Positions 10,237 to 19,836 of a stretch of 64,000 nucleotides of DNA are shown here, piece by piece. The DNA comes from Pyropia yezoensis (taxonomy: Eukaryota; Rhodophyta; Bangiophyceae; Bangiales; Bangiaceae): contig CM020618.1 of assembly GCA_009829735.1 (NCBI GenBank), positions 2,292,882 to 2,356,881 on the forward strand, given 5' to 3'. Each line of letters starts with the position of its first letter. The first letter of the stretch is position 1. The notes beneath the pieces were generated by a model. The model worked only from the letters and a program-made list of their open reading frames with translations. It searched no databases and was not told the origin of the DNA. A program made the position numbers and the translations under genes.

Positions 10237-10705
10237 TGTGGCAGTATTGACCCCCAGGTAGGGGGGCAACACGTGCCATGCAAGGGGCGGCAGGCCACTA
10301 GCCTGATCCGTTTCTCCCCCTGCATTTGGGTCCATATTCCCTAAGTTTGGGATAGTTAGCTTAGTCGTAAATCCAACTTGGATTTGAGGGTTTTCTGCAT
10401 TTATCGTCTTGAATTTTCGTGTGGCCCGGTGGGCAGGTGCTGGGGTGGGAGATTCTGAGCGGCGAGATTCTGAGTGGACCCTGGGGGGATAAGGGGAGGG
10501 ACAGCGGGGCTTGGCCCTGCGTCCCCGTCCCGACCAAGAAACTGTTGGACCACACACCATCTTCTTGTTTGTCCGTGGGGGGTTCGCCCCACAACAGGGA
10601 CAGAGTGTGTGCGACTTGCACTTCTTCCGGTTCCCCCGACACGGGAGGCAGCCCTGGCACACCGCCCCAACTTGGGTGCCGTGCGTGCTTGTGGTTTTTG
10701 CCACA
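10237..10705 (+). repeat. 5' LTR of family A element
   Basis: 469 bp with TGTGGCA...TGCCACA ends, followed by the primer site. The minus strand of this LTR is open across almost its whole length and would encode a Cys-rich cluster (C-L-P-C...C-P-C-C). That frame recurs in four of the five family A LTRs here. Confidence 0.95.
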
Positions 10706-10707
10706 TT

Positions 10708-10724
10708 TGGTGGAGCAGCAGGGG
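10708..10724 (+). other. Primer-binding site, family A
   Basis: TGGTGGAGCAGCAGGGG, two bases after the LTR. The expected primer is a tRNA whose 3' end is CTGCTCCACCA. The same site serves families B and C. The tRNA identity cannot be assigned from this window. Confidence 0.8.
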
Positions 10725-10824
10725 ACAGAGGTAAACTTTACCTCCGGGTGCACCCGGGTGTAGGGGGCCCTCTGTCTCCGAGGAACGGCGGTCTTGGACC
10801 GTGTCATACGGATCGTCAGCCAAC

Positions 10825-12771
10825 ATGGCTAGCTCGGACCCCCCGTCGTCCGGGGAGTACACGGGTGACGCACGTACTTCAGTGCCTTTGAATACTGGTG
10901 AGACACAGGTGGGTTTACCTGGGGTCGCAGAGGGACTAGAGGTCCCTCAAGCCAGCAGGACTGGAAGTACGGGCGGGCAACAGGCCACCCCGACTCAGTC
11001 GGGAGTTCACTCGGGTGACACTTCTGATGTGGGTGGGCCGAAGTCTGGCCACCGCGTGGTATACTCAACGGGAACGTCCCAAGGGGTGAGGACTGTCCCC
11101 GCGGGTTCCACTCGGGTTGGAGCCAACTTTGGCTTGGAGTCGTCGCCAACTAGGCTTTCGGAGGACGGCGTACCTCCGTTGGTCGGCGATGGGCTCGCGC
11201 CCATGCCCCCGGTTGAGACCCCTGAGGAACGTGGTTACCCGTCAGGTGGACTCCCGGGGGCGGACCGAGACTCAACTGGAGTCGTCAATCCACTCCTCGC
11301 GGAAACTGTCCGTCGGGAAGCGACCAATGTGTTGCGGCAGACTTTGCCGGACCTGGTGGTCACGATGACGAATACTATTCTGAATCGGATTGTGGCGAGT
11401 TTGCCAGATGGCCTTAATGTCCAGACCGGATTGGGGCTTTCGAGCCCACAGGCGCAGAGGGAATTCCTCCCCACGCCTATCTCGGGTCGCCGTGAACTGG
11501 GGGCGACCCCTGGGACTCCAAATGAGGGAGCCACACCATACGCGGTGGGGCGTACGCCCTTCACGGGGGAGTTCCCCTCGGAAACGCCGGCGGCTACACC
11601 AAGCTCGCCGTACCAGACTACAGGCACTGAGGGTGGACTTACCCCAGTGCCACAGCGGCTGTTCCCTCAACGTGAGGTGCCGCCCAGGATTCAGGTAGTC
11701 AACCCGGTCTACCAGCAGATCTTTGACTGTGAGACCTATGCTCTCCACAACAAGTCGGTGGCGTATGGTCCTGACCAGGCCCGAGCTATGGGCCGTGCCA
11801 AGAAGAATGCACTTCATTCTTTTGGGCACAGAGCGGAGTGGGATGGAACTCCCCCCCTCCGTGTCTTTGAGTTCCTACGTCGTTTCACAAAAGCCTGTGA
11901 CGACAATGCCATAAGTGAAGGCATGGCTTTTTACATGCTACAGGAGCTTACGAAGGGCGACCTACGAACAGAACTTATGTCCGTCATGCCCAGCTTCTCA
12001 AGTGGAGGCGCTGGGGAGGTGACGTCCTATTTGGAGCTCGTCAACTGGTTGTTGAGAGCCATGGTTGATGAGGCAGCTTTGGCTTCTCAAGTCGAGGAGT
12101 TTACGCAAGCCCACCAGGAAGAGGCGGAGGACGAGTTGTCCTTTGCGGAGCGAGTCCGTAAGCTCAACAATCTTTGTGGGTTTCTTCATCCACAAGCTGT
12201 GGTGAAGAGTCGGTTTGTGGAGGGACTCCATTGGTCAGTCCGGATGGAGACCCGGGAGCATAACACTGCCCGGGCGACCCTGGCCGCGTTGGCCAGGTTC
12301 GCCTATCGCAGAGGCGAGGCGTACCGCAAGTTACGGGAGGAACAACGCCAGGAGCGTCAGGCCGAGTTGGCCAAGGAACGAGAGGAGGCGCGCCAGGCCA
12401 GAGAGCTACGAGAGGCACGCCGAATCCGCAAGGAGAGGGTGGTAGCTGCCGTGGGAACTTCCCAGGGTACCTCTTCGTCTTCCCCAGTTGGGAAGACCCC
12501 TCCGGGAACTGACCGTCGGTGTTGGAACTGCAACTCCGATGGACACTGGGCATATGACTGCCCCAAGTTGAGTAAACGCATCCAACAACTTGTTAGGAAT
12601 GCGAGTAAGAAGTCGGCTACGAGCGAAGTACGTTCACGCCGCGAGGGTGGGTCTCGACCGGTCGTCGCGGTCGCCACACCCTCGGCGGAGGAGGCGGACA
12701 CGTCGTCCTCGGACTCGTCGTCTTCCTCCCCGCCCTCAGATTCGGACGCGAAGTCGGCGGGAAACGAATGA
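10825..12771 (+). CDS. gag: Gag polyprotein, family A
   Basis: 648 residues from the ATG at 10825 (M-A-S-S-D-P-P). The N-terminal ~290 residues are low-complexity, rich in T/P/G/S. The central helical capsid-type region starts at about R-V-F-E-F-L-R-R-F-T and includes L-N-N-L-C-G-F-L-H-P. A long charged helix rich in E/R/A (probable coiled coil) follows. Next comes one CCHC zinc knuckle near residue 566 (C-W-N-C-N-S-D-G-H-W-A-Y-D-C), then a Ser/Asp-rich tail ending S-A-G-N-E. In this family Gag forms the virus-like particle and binds the genomic RNA. The stop codon overlaps the pol start (ATGA at 12768-12771), which suggests coupled termination and re-initiation. This frame is open. Confidence 0.88.
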   Translation: MASSDPPSSGEYTGDARTSVPLNTGETQVGLPGVAEGLEVPQASRTGSTGGQQATPTQSGVHSGDTSDVGGPKSGHRVVYSTGTSQGVRTVPAGSTRVGANFGLESSPTRLSEDGVPPLVGDGLAPMPPVETPEERGYPSGGLPGADRDSTGVVNPLLAETVRREATNVLRQTLPDLVVTMTNTILNRIVASLPDGLNVQTGLGLSSPQAQREFLPTPISGRRELGATPGTPNEGATPYAVGRTPFTGEFPSETPAATPSSPYQTTGTEGGLTPVPQRLFPQREVPPRIQVVNPVYQQIFDCETYALHNKSVAYGPDQARAMGRAKKNALHSFGHRAEWDGTPPLRVFEFLRRFTKACDDNAISEGMAFYMLQELTKGDLRTELMSVMPSFSSGGAGEVTSYLELVNWLLRAMVDEAALASQVEEFTQAHQEEAEDELSFAERVRKLNNLCGFLHPQAVVKSRFVEGLHWSVRMETREHNTARATLAALARFAYRRGEAYRKLREEQRQERQAELAKEREEARQARELREARRIRKERVVAAVGTSQGTSSSSPVGKTPPGTDRRCWNCNSDGHWAYDCPKLSKRIQQLVRNASKKSATSEVRSRREGGSRPVVAVATPSAEEADTSSSDSSSSSPPSDSDAKSAGNE

Positions 12772-15700
12772 CCGTTGGGGCTGGTCGTCCGAAGCTCACA
12801 ACGGCAGCCTCGGCCAAGTCGGCCAGGAGGACGAACCAACCGTGCCGGATACTGCGGCGACCTAAGGGAGTCCGCCCACCTCGGGTAGGACTCCCAAAGA
12901 ACGTAAACCCACGTCGGGTCATCGCGGTGCTGACGGGTGAGAACTTCCAGGTGGCTGGACGGGTGCAACTTGCCCCCGGCCGCGCCTGTTGTGCCCGTAT
13001 CGTGCTTGATACCGGGTCAGGAGCCTCCTTGATACGCAAGTCGCTATTACCAAAGGAGGTGAAGCTCCAACGCTGGAGGTCCAAGGCTGACCATATAATT
13101 GACATCAATGGTGGGGTACTTCCCATCGTTGGTGCCGTGACCCTACCAACTAGGTTAAGGACCCATGAGGTCGACGTGACCTATGGTGTAGTTGAGAATA
13201 TATCGGTACCCCTGCTTCTGGGTACCCCTTATGTCGTAACACAAGTGCCTTTGATCTGTGGCCCCGAGTACTGGGTCAAGTTGATGAATGGGGAGACTAT
13301 CACCATTCTTGGTAAGGGAAAGTCTGTGGCTCCTGTGACAGTCTCACAGTCGAAGCCTGTTTGCTCTGTGGGGCAAGGGTTTACTGCTACCCTGCGTTTA
13401 GCCCGCAAAGTCACGTTGCCCCCCAACTCGGTGGCGCACGTTGACGTTGTAACTGATTTTTCGGGGAACGGGTTGGTGCACCCTAACCCCCGTCTTGCTC
13501 GCAAGCACCAAGTGCATGTTGCCCTTGGCACGATGGACTCCAAAGCTGGAGTCCCGTGGAGGATACAGGTGATGAACCTGAGTCCGACGCCCAAGTACTT
13601 CAAGTCGGGAGCCAAGTTCGGCTATATCGACCAACATGAGGGACCGGTAGTAGCGGTCACCCTCAACGCGGGCGCAAGTAGCGACCCGAAGTCCGGAAAG
13701 GAGAAGCATTAAGCCAAGTCGGCCACCTCTCCTCGGCCCCATGTGAACATGGAGGGTGTTCCCCCCAGGTTGATGGTTCAAGTTGAACGCCTCTTGGACC
13801 AATATCACAAGCTGTGGGATGGTCAACTGGGACTCATGAGAGCCACCCAACACCGGATCGAGTTGAAGCCCGGTGCACCCCCTATACGCCAACAACCGTA
13901 TAGGGGAGGACCTCGTTCAAGGGCCCTCGTTAAGGAGCAAGTTGCTCGCATGGAGGCCCTCGATGTGATCGAGGCCAGCAACGCCGAGTGGGCGAGTCCG
14001 GTGGTTATCGTCCCCAAAGTTGATGGGACCCCCCGGTTTTGTATCGCCTACCGTAAGCTCAACGAGAGCACGGTGAAGGACAGTTATCCCCTACCTAGGA
14101 TGGATGACTGTCTGGACTCTCTGGGGGAGGCAAACGTGTTCTCTACCCTGGACTGTAACGCGGGGTACTGGCAAATTCCCATTGCCCCGGAGGACAGGCA
14201 TAAAACTACCTTTACCTGTCACTGTGGTACCTACCAGTGCAAACGCCTACCGCTTGGTCTGTGTAACGCGCCGGCAACTTTCCAGCGCGCTATGGACATG
14301 ATTCTGGCCGGAGTACGGTGGCAGATCTGTCTTGTGTACCTAGACGATATCATTGTGTTCTCCCGAAGTCCGGAGGAACACATTGGCCATCTTCGCCAGG
14401 TGTTCAAGCTACTTGCTGACGCCGGTGTGTCACTGAAGGCGAGTAAGTGCCACCTCTTCACTCAAGAGGTGGAGTACTTGGGACATGTTGTCCGTCCGGG
14501 GCGTCTCAGTGTTAACGAGAAGAACTTGAGGGCCATACGTAAGGCTCAGTACCCCCGGACCCAGACCCAGATGAGGAGCTTCCTCCGGATGTGTCACGTG
14601 TACCGACGTTTCACCAAGGGCTTCGCCAAGGTGGCGAAGCCGTTGAATGAGCTAGTGAGCTCAACGCTACCGAAGAACCTGCCTCCCCCAAGTCGGGTGG
14701 AGCAGGAATCCTTTGAGACTCTTCGGGACCTTCTGCTGAAGCCCCCCATCTTGGCTATTCCCAGGTTGGGAGGCCACTACATCCTGGATGTGGACGCTAG
14801 CTACGACCAACTTGGTTGTGTGTTGCTTTAGCAGCAGCCGGACAAGGAGTACTTGCCGGTGGGATACTTCAGTAAGGGGCTGAACTCGGCCGAGAAGAAC
14901 TACGGAGTCACCGAGTTGGAAGGAATCGCAGTGGTGTGGGCGGTGACGTCACTTCGCCACTACCTAGAGGGTGAGAAGTTCCTCATCCGCTGTGACCACC
15001 GCGTGTTGCAGTTCATCTTCAAGACGGACTGTACGAACACTCGTCACAACCGGTGGAGGGTGCGACTGGCACCCTTCAACTTTGACATTGAGTACCGACC
15101 TGGCAGGCAACATGCCCTTGCCGACGGCCTCTCTCGGGTACCTACCGAGGGGCTGGACACTAACCCAGTCGATGAGGACATCCCCATCGTGGGGGTAGTC
15201 ACGCGCTCGGGTCAGGCGTTGAACCCCGAGGCGCCAGGGAACAAGAAGTACTTGCCCCTGTCCCTGGACGAGGTGCTGAAGGCCCAGGCCGAGGATCCCT
15301 TCTGCAAGTCGCAGAGGGATATACTGGATACGGTGGTTGAGACGCGCTTCTTTCTGGGAGACGATGGCTTCCTCATGAGGAGGGGGGTATTCCAGGGGAC
15401 CGAACAACTTGTCGTCCCCGCATCCCTCAAGGACAGTATCCTTGAGAGGGAGCACAACGCTCCCACAGGTGGACACCTGGGGTCTAGTAAACTGTACCAG
15501 ACCCTGAGGACCAGATACTACTGGCCGTCCATGGTGGTGGACATCTACAGTTGGGTGGCTGCCTGCACAAGTTGTGCACAGAATCGTCTGATGGAACGGC
15601 GGCCTAGTACGGCTATGCTATTGTTCCCGGCCAAGGAGCCCTTCGCCGTGTTGGCGATGGACATCCTTGGGCCACTGCCAGTGACCGAGGAAGGCAACCA

Positions 15701-16613
15701 GTACCTCCTGGTCATCTGTGACCGCTTCACGAAACTTACGCGAGCGATCCCACTGGCAGAGATCACGGCCATGTCGGTCGTGTCAGCCTTCCTAGATCAC
15801 TGGGTTGCCGCGTATGGCATCCCAGATAGTACACTATCGGACAATGGACCGCAATTTGCGTCTGTACTGTTTCAGGGAGTGCTGGATATGTTGGGGGTTA
15901 AGGCAAACTATGCCACCCCCTACCACCCACAAACTAATGGGCAGGTGGAGCGCTTCAACAAAACTATTGCTAGGCAGCTGCGCCACTATGTGAGTGAGCA
16001 CGTGGAGACGTGGGACCAACCTACGCCTACTCCTACTGAGAGTAAGGCGGAGCTCGCCGCTAGGCTTGAAAACCTCATCCCTAAAGTCAGGGCTGAGATG
16101 GACAAAGCACAAAAGCGCTACAAGCGTACCTTTGACAAAAAGGTGCGCAATGCTAAACATGTCCCCGAGCAGGGTGACTGGGTGCTGGTACACTCGCACA
16201 CCCCAACTGGGGGTAAGCTGGTATTCCAGACGAAGGGACCGTACCAGGTCCTTCGTACTGATGGGCGGCGCTTCACCATCGAAAGTGACGATGGGGTCCG
16301 CACAGTGAACGGACAGGACGTGGTCAAAGTTGCATCATCGCCTGCAGGCGACCCAGCTTGGGCACGTGCGTTGGAATCGTGGCGCCTCCTTTCACTGCCC
16401 GCGGCCAAACAGGGCCCACAGGAGTACGTGTTCGATAAGTCCATCGACCACGGATGGGATGAAGACACTGACCGCCTCATGTTGAGGGTGCGTTGGTTTG
16501 GCTACAAAGCCAAGGACGATTCATGGGAGTATGTGGAGGACCTTCCTGCTGAGAAGGTCCGGGCGTACTGTGCCCGGAATGAGATAGACCCTAACAGCCC
16601 TCCCTCAACGTGA
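12768..16613 (+). pseudogene. pol: Pol polyprotein, family A (broken)
   Basis: Domain order is that of Ty3/gypsy. First is an aspartic protease with L-D-T-G-S-G-A-S (near 13005). Reverse transcriptase follows, with the F-S-T-L-D-C-N-A-G-Y-W-Q-I-P block and the catalytic Y-L-D-D-I-I-V-F near 14340. RNase H has a D-V-D-A-S motif near 14790 and T-E-L-E-G. Integrase has the HHCC zinc domain (about 15450-15585) and the core with M-D-I-L-G-P-L-P and D-N-G-P-Q-F-A. A chromodomain-like end carries L-R-V-R-W-F-G-Y near 16480. The start codon overlaps the gag stop. The gene appears broken in about two or three places, so this copy could not make a full Pol. Confidence 0.9.
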
Positions 16614-16702
16614 GGGAAGGACGAGCAACAGTGCCACGAGAGTGCTTCAAGTCTAAGTGGTACGCAGAGTGGCTTTTAACTACAGCCCTAACCCTCACAC
16701 TC
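16614..16702. other. Convergent intergenic spacer, family A
   Basis: About 90 bp separate the pol stop from the stop of the antisense gene. A polyadenylation or termination signal for both transcripts would be expected here. Nothing beyond a CACACTCTCACAACAAA pyrimidine/A-rich stretch is recognised. Confidence 0.5.
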
Positions 16703-18667
16703 TCACAACAAAGGCAGCTGCCAACTAGGCACGCATGCTAGACTCTCCCACTCCACGGCCCTCGCCCTCACGTGGAGGCGAGCGGCGAGACCCACGCCGA
16801 TAACGGTCTCCACTCGTTGGAGGGGGCGGCGGCTCCAAGTCGGAACCGTCGCGCCCCTCACGGTCGCGCAAGTGGCGCCGACCGTGGCCACTCCTCTGCC
16901 TGGTCTTGCGCGCAAGTTTGCGACGCAGACGCTGGACAGACTCCGTCTCCGACGGGGTAGAGGACTCCGAGACGGAGTAAGACAACTCGTCTTCCGACGC
17001 GGGGGAGAGCGCCGAGAGTGTCGGCGACGACGGCGAGGACGCGAGTATGCCCGGCTCGCGCGACGTTTGCCACGCCCAAGTGGGGCTGGCTGGGGCATAA
17101 TAGCCCCAATACGAGCCAACTCGGCTGTCATAAGCTCCGCCACCGACTCGCAACTCGCGGTCGCCACTGCAGTACGAACGCGCTCCTCAACTTGAGGAGT
17201 CCCGGAAGTTTGAAGGGTTGCGGTCGACGCGGCCAACCAGGATATGGTGCGCACCAACGTGGTGATCATCATCTCTGAGGTTAGAGGCGTGGGCGGCAAC
17301 ACCAACTTGGGGTATACCGTCAGGAGGGTGGCCCCCAAGTTGGGGGACACCGGGGTGGAAGACTCCACGGCCACGCTGATCGGGATGTTCCCGTGCGGCT
17401 GGTAGGGGACAGGAGGAAGCGGAGTGGCCCGCCGAGGAGGCGGTACCCGGGTGTAACTGCGACCCCGACTTGGGGCTCCCGCAGTGGGTTGAGTCATGTG
17501 GTCATCATAGGACGGCACGGCCATAACTATGGGCTTGTCCGGGGGTGGCGCAGTGTGGCGATCCACCCCCGGGGCATACGGGTAGTCCCCGATGCCCAAC
17601 CCCTCTCGTAGAACCACACGGCCGTCGTGAAGTTCACGAGCGACCCACACGAACTGGCGAACTGCGCCATCGTCCTTGGGCCCACGAGTGGGGCGGTGCA
17701 ACTTGTGCTCAATGCTCTCCCACTCGATGAACTTGTGGAGCCGGAGCATCTCCTCAAGTAGAGTGAGTTGTCCTGATGAGCACCCCTCAGCAACTAGCTG
17801 AGGGGTGAGCTGTTCCAAACCTTGGATGAGCCGGAGGGGGAGATGCCAGAGCATCCCCCGGCGCTGAACACAAGACACCAAGGTCGACATGACCTCGAGG
17901 AGCCACTGGGTGGCCAACATGGCCCACACCAGGTGATCAGGGGCAGCCGTCAACATGACGGAGCCGAAGTGGTCAAGCAACCGGGGCAACAACGCCGGGA
18001 ACCCGTAGGGGACCTCAACTTGAGGCCACCACTCGGGCTTCTTCGGATAGTACTGCTCCTTACTGGCAGCAGACTGTTGAGGAAACTCAAGTTGAGCCGA
18101 GGTCACCAAGTAGGGACCTCGCCGGAAGTCTTTCTCCATCCGCACATCAAAGTGATGAGTGTGCGGATCAGCCTCGTGGAGGTACGGCGGGCGAGTTGCC
18201 ACAGCGTCCCTAGTGAAGGTCGGCAAGTCGCCGGGACCCGGGATAGTTCCCCCGCGGTCCACCATGGCCTTGGCTCGCTGTACGTCTTCGACCTCCTCGC
18301 CGTCCAGGAAGGCAAACTGGTTCGTCCTGAAGCCGGCAGGGAACCCGACCCTACGGGGATACTTCTCCCGTAGGCGGTCCCATCCCCGATCCATCGCTGC
18401 GCCAAGTCGGCCACAGCGAAGAACAGTCAACCCCTCCTCATAAAGAGGCCAAGCGGGGTAAAACCACCGCCCCAAGGCCTCACGCGGGACAACTTGTCCC
18501 GCCTCCGGGGGAGACCCCGCCGTCAACCCGAAGCCGGGTGACGAGGGAGTCCCATCCCCCGGAGCGATCGCGGAGCCCCCGCCGGAAGTTCCGGCGGGCG
18601 CTGCACCGTAGAAGGTGTCCTCCATACGTTCGTCGAGAAAGTCCGTCTCCACCCCCGGAGTCGCCAT
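16703..18667 (-). CDS. Antisense-strand gene of family A (unknown function)
   Basis: 654 residues from the ATG starting M-A-T-P-G-V-E-T-D. The frame continues open upstream without ATG; this ATG is chosen because all three copies share it in a good initiation context. Visible parts are an acidic/Gly-rich N-terminus to about residue 60 and a conserved folded region at about 85-320. The folded region contains R-V-G-F-P-A-G-F, H-H-F-D-V-R-M-E-K-D-F, V-E-V-P-Y-G-F, F-G-S-V-M, W-L-L-E-V-M and M-L-W-H-L-P. A Pro-rich linker and an Arg/Ser-rich basic tail follow; the tail differs between copies. There is no signal peptide and no clear membrane anchor. It converges on pol, and its start faces the 3' LTR. 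It resembles in position the antisense genes of plant Tat-lineage elements such as Grande. Its product is related to those of families B, C and D here. The function is unknown. Confidence 0.72.
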   Translation of the reverse strand: MATPGVETDFLDERMEDTFYGAAPAGTSGGGSAIAPGDGTPSSPGFGLTAGSPPEAGQVVPREALGRWFYPAWPLYEEGLTVLRCGRLGAAMDRGWDRLREKYPRRVGFPAGFRTNQFAFLDGEEVEDVQRAKAMVDRGGTIPGPGDLPTFTRDAVATRPPYLHEADPHTHHFDVRMEKDFRRGPYLVTSAQLEFPQQSAASKEQYYPKKPEWWPQVEVPYGFPALLPRLLDHFGSVMLTAAPDHLVWAMLATQWLLEVMSTLVSCVQRRGMLWHLPLRLIQGLEQLTPQLVAEGCSSGQLTLLEEMLRLHKFIEWESIEHKLHRPTRGPKDDGAVRQFVWVARELHDGRVVLREGLGIGDYPYAPGVDRHTAPPPDKPIVMAVPSYDDHMTQPTAGAPSRGRSYTRVPPPRRATPLPPVPYQPHGNIPISVAVESSTPVSPNLGATLLTVYPKLVLPPTPLTSEMMITTLVRTISWLAASTATLQTSGTPQVEERVRTAVATASCESVAELMTAELARIGAIMPQPAPLGRGKRRASRAYSRPRRRRRHSRRSPPRRKTSCLTPSRSPLPRRRRSLSSVCVANLRARPGRGVATVGATCATVRGATVPTWSRRPLQRVETVIGVGLAARLHVRARAVEWESLACVPSWQLPLL

Positions 18668-19005
18668 GGCTCTCCCCAAGTTGGGGAGAGACGCTCTGGC
18701 TATCGCAGCACGAGACCCGCCTCGAGTTGAGGGGGACTCGGATCGTGGGTATACGGGTGGCCTCCCCAGCGTGGGGCGGCCCAGTGGAAGGTGAAGGGGA
18801 GGTGGTGGTGATGGTGAAGTGTGAACTGAGGAGAGCAAGCTGCCGAGTGGGCAAGCTTGAGAAGAGGGACGGTCAACGTGACCGCCTCCACATCCGTGTT
18901 ACGTACTCGATGGGGGACAGCAAGTCGCGCCCCCAACGCCGAGACGTGCGTTTACGCACCCCCCCACAGGGCCGACCGGGTCGGTCGGAACTGAGGAGAG
19001 GGGAG

Positions 19006-19474
19006 TGTGGCAGTATTGACCCCCAGGTAGGGGAGCAACACGTGCCATGCAAGGGGCGGCAGGCCACTAGCCTGATCCGTTCCTCCCCCTGCATTTGGGT
19101 CCATATTCCCTAAGTTTGGGATAGTTAGCTTAGTAGTAAATCCAACTTGGATTTGAGGGTTTTCTGCATTTATCGTCTTGAATTTTCGTGTGGCCCGGTG
19201 GGTAGGTGCTGGGGTGGGAGATTCTGAGTGGCGAGATTCTGAGTGGACCCTGGGGGGATAAGGGGAGGGACAGCGGGGCTTGGCCCTGCGTCCCCGTCCC
19301 AACCAAGAAACTGTTGGACCACACACCATCTTCTTGTTTGTCCGTGGGGGGTTTGCCCCACAACAGGGACAGAGTGTGTGCGACTTGCACTTCTTCCGGT
19401 TCCCCCGACACGGGAGGCAGCCCTGGCACACCGCCCCAACTAGGGTGCCGTGTGTTCTTGTGGTTTTTGCCACA
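19006..19474 (+). repeat. 3' LTR of family A element
   Basis: 469 bp, preceded by the polypurine run GAGGAGAGGGGAG and followed by the target duplication GTGTG and the rest of the family B LTR. It is about 98% identical to the 5' LTR by eye. As the sequence upstream of the antisense gene, it is the likely site of a minus-strand promoter; this is inference. Confidence 0.95.
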
Positions 19475-19624
19475 GTGTGCACTACCGTGCGTATCTGTTT
19501 GCTCTGCGAGCAGGCACGTGAGGCAACAGGCATACCATTCTCGTAGTTCCCCTTTCTATGTTACCTGTCCCTTTCCTCCGAGGGATATTGACACGTGTTT
19601 GAGAGGATCGACTTTTATACCACA
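19475..19624 (+). repeat. LTR of family B copy 1, right part
   Basis: The remaining ~145 bp of the family B LTR begun at 9813, preceded by the duplicated GTGTG. It ends TATACCACA and is followed by the primer-binding site TGGTGGAGCAGCAGGGG at about 19629-19645, so this is a 5' LTR. Confidence 0.9.
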
Positions 19625-19836
19625 TATTTGGTGGAGCAGCAGGGGGTGATTGGAGTGTTTGAGAAGAGACATTTGGGAGCAGCGGTTGGGTTGTTCCTGT
19701 TCTGTCTTTTTCTGTGGTTTGGGAATTATTTGCACCCGTTCACGGGAATCCCATTCCTGGCTCTCCAACCCCTCTCTTGTGGTCTTGCGATCTTTGGACA
19801 CGCAGGCAACTGGACTGTGGCTGTCAAGAGACCATC

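Larger units (their letters stand above)
10237..19474 (+). mobile_element. Family A Ty3/gypsy element, near-complete (9.2 kb)
   Basis: It has two 469-bp LTRs, a primer site, gag, pol, a convergent antisense gene and a polypurine tract in order. It lies in the LTR of a family B element and is flanked by the identical 5-bp target duplication GTGTG (10232-10236 and 19475-19479). The LTRs differ at about 10 of 469 positions by eye (~2%), which implies a fairly recent insertion. Gag and the antisense gene are open. Pol is broken, with about two or three breaks. Confidence 0.95.

Noticed and set aside
17822-18373. A 183-codon plus-strand frame with the same start and stop in all three family A antisense-gene copies (also 3506-4057 and 52549-53100).
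   Set aside because: It lies wholly opposite the conserved antisense coding region, and the copies are so similar that joint openness means little. The minus-strand protein has cross-family similarity; this one has none.
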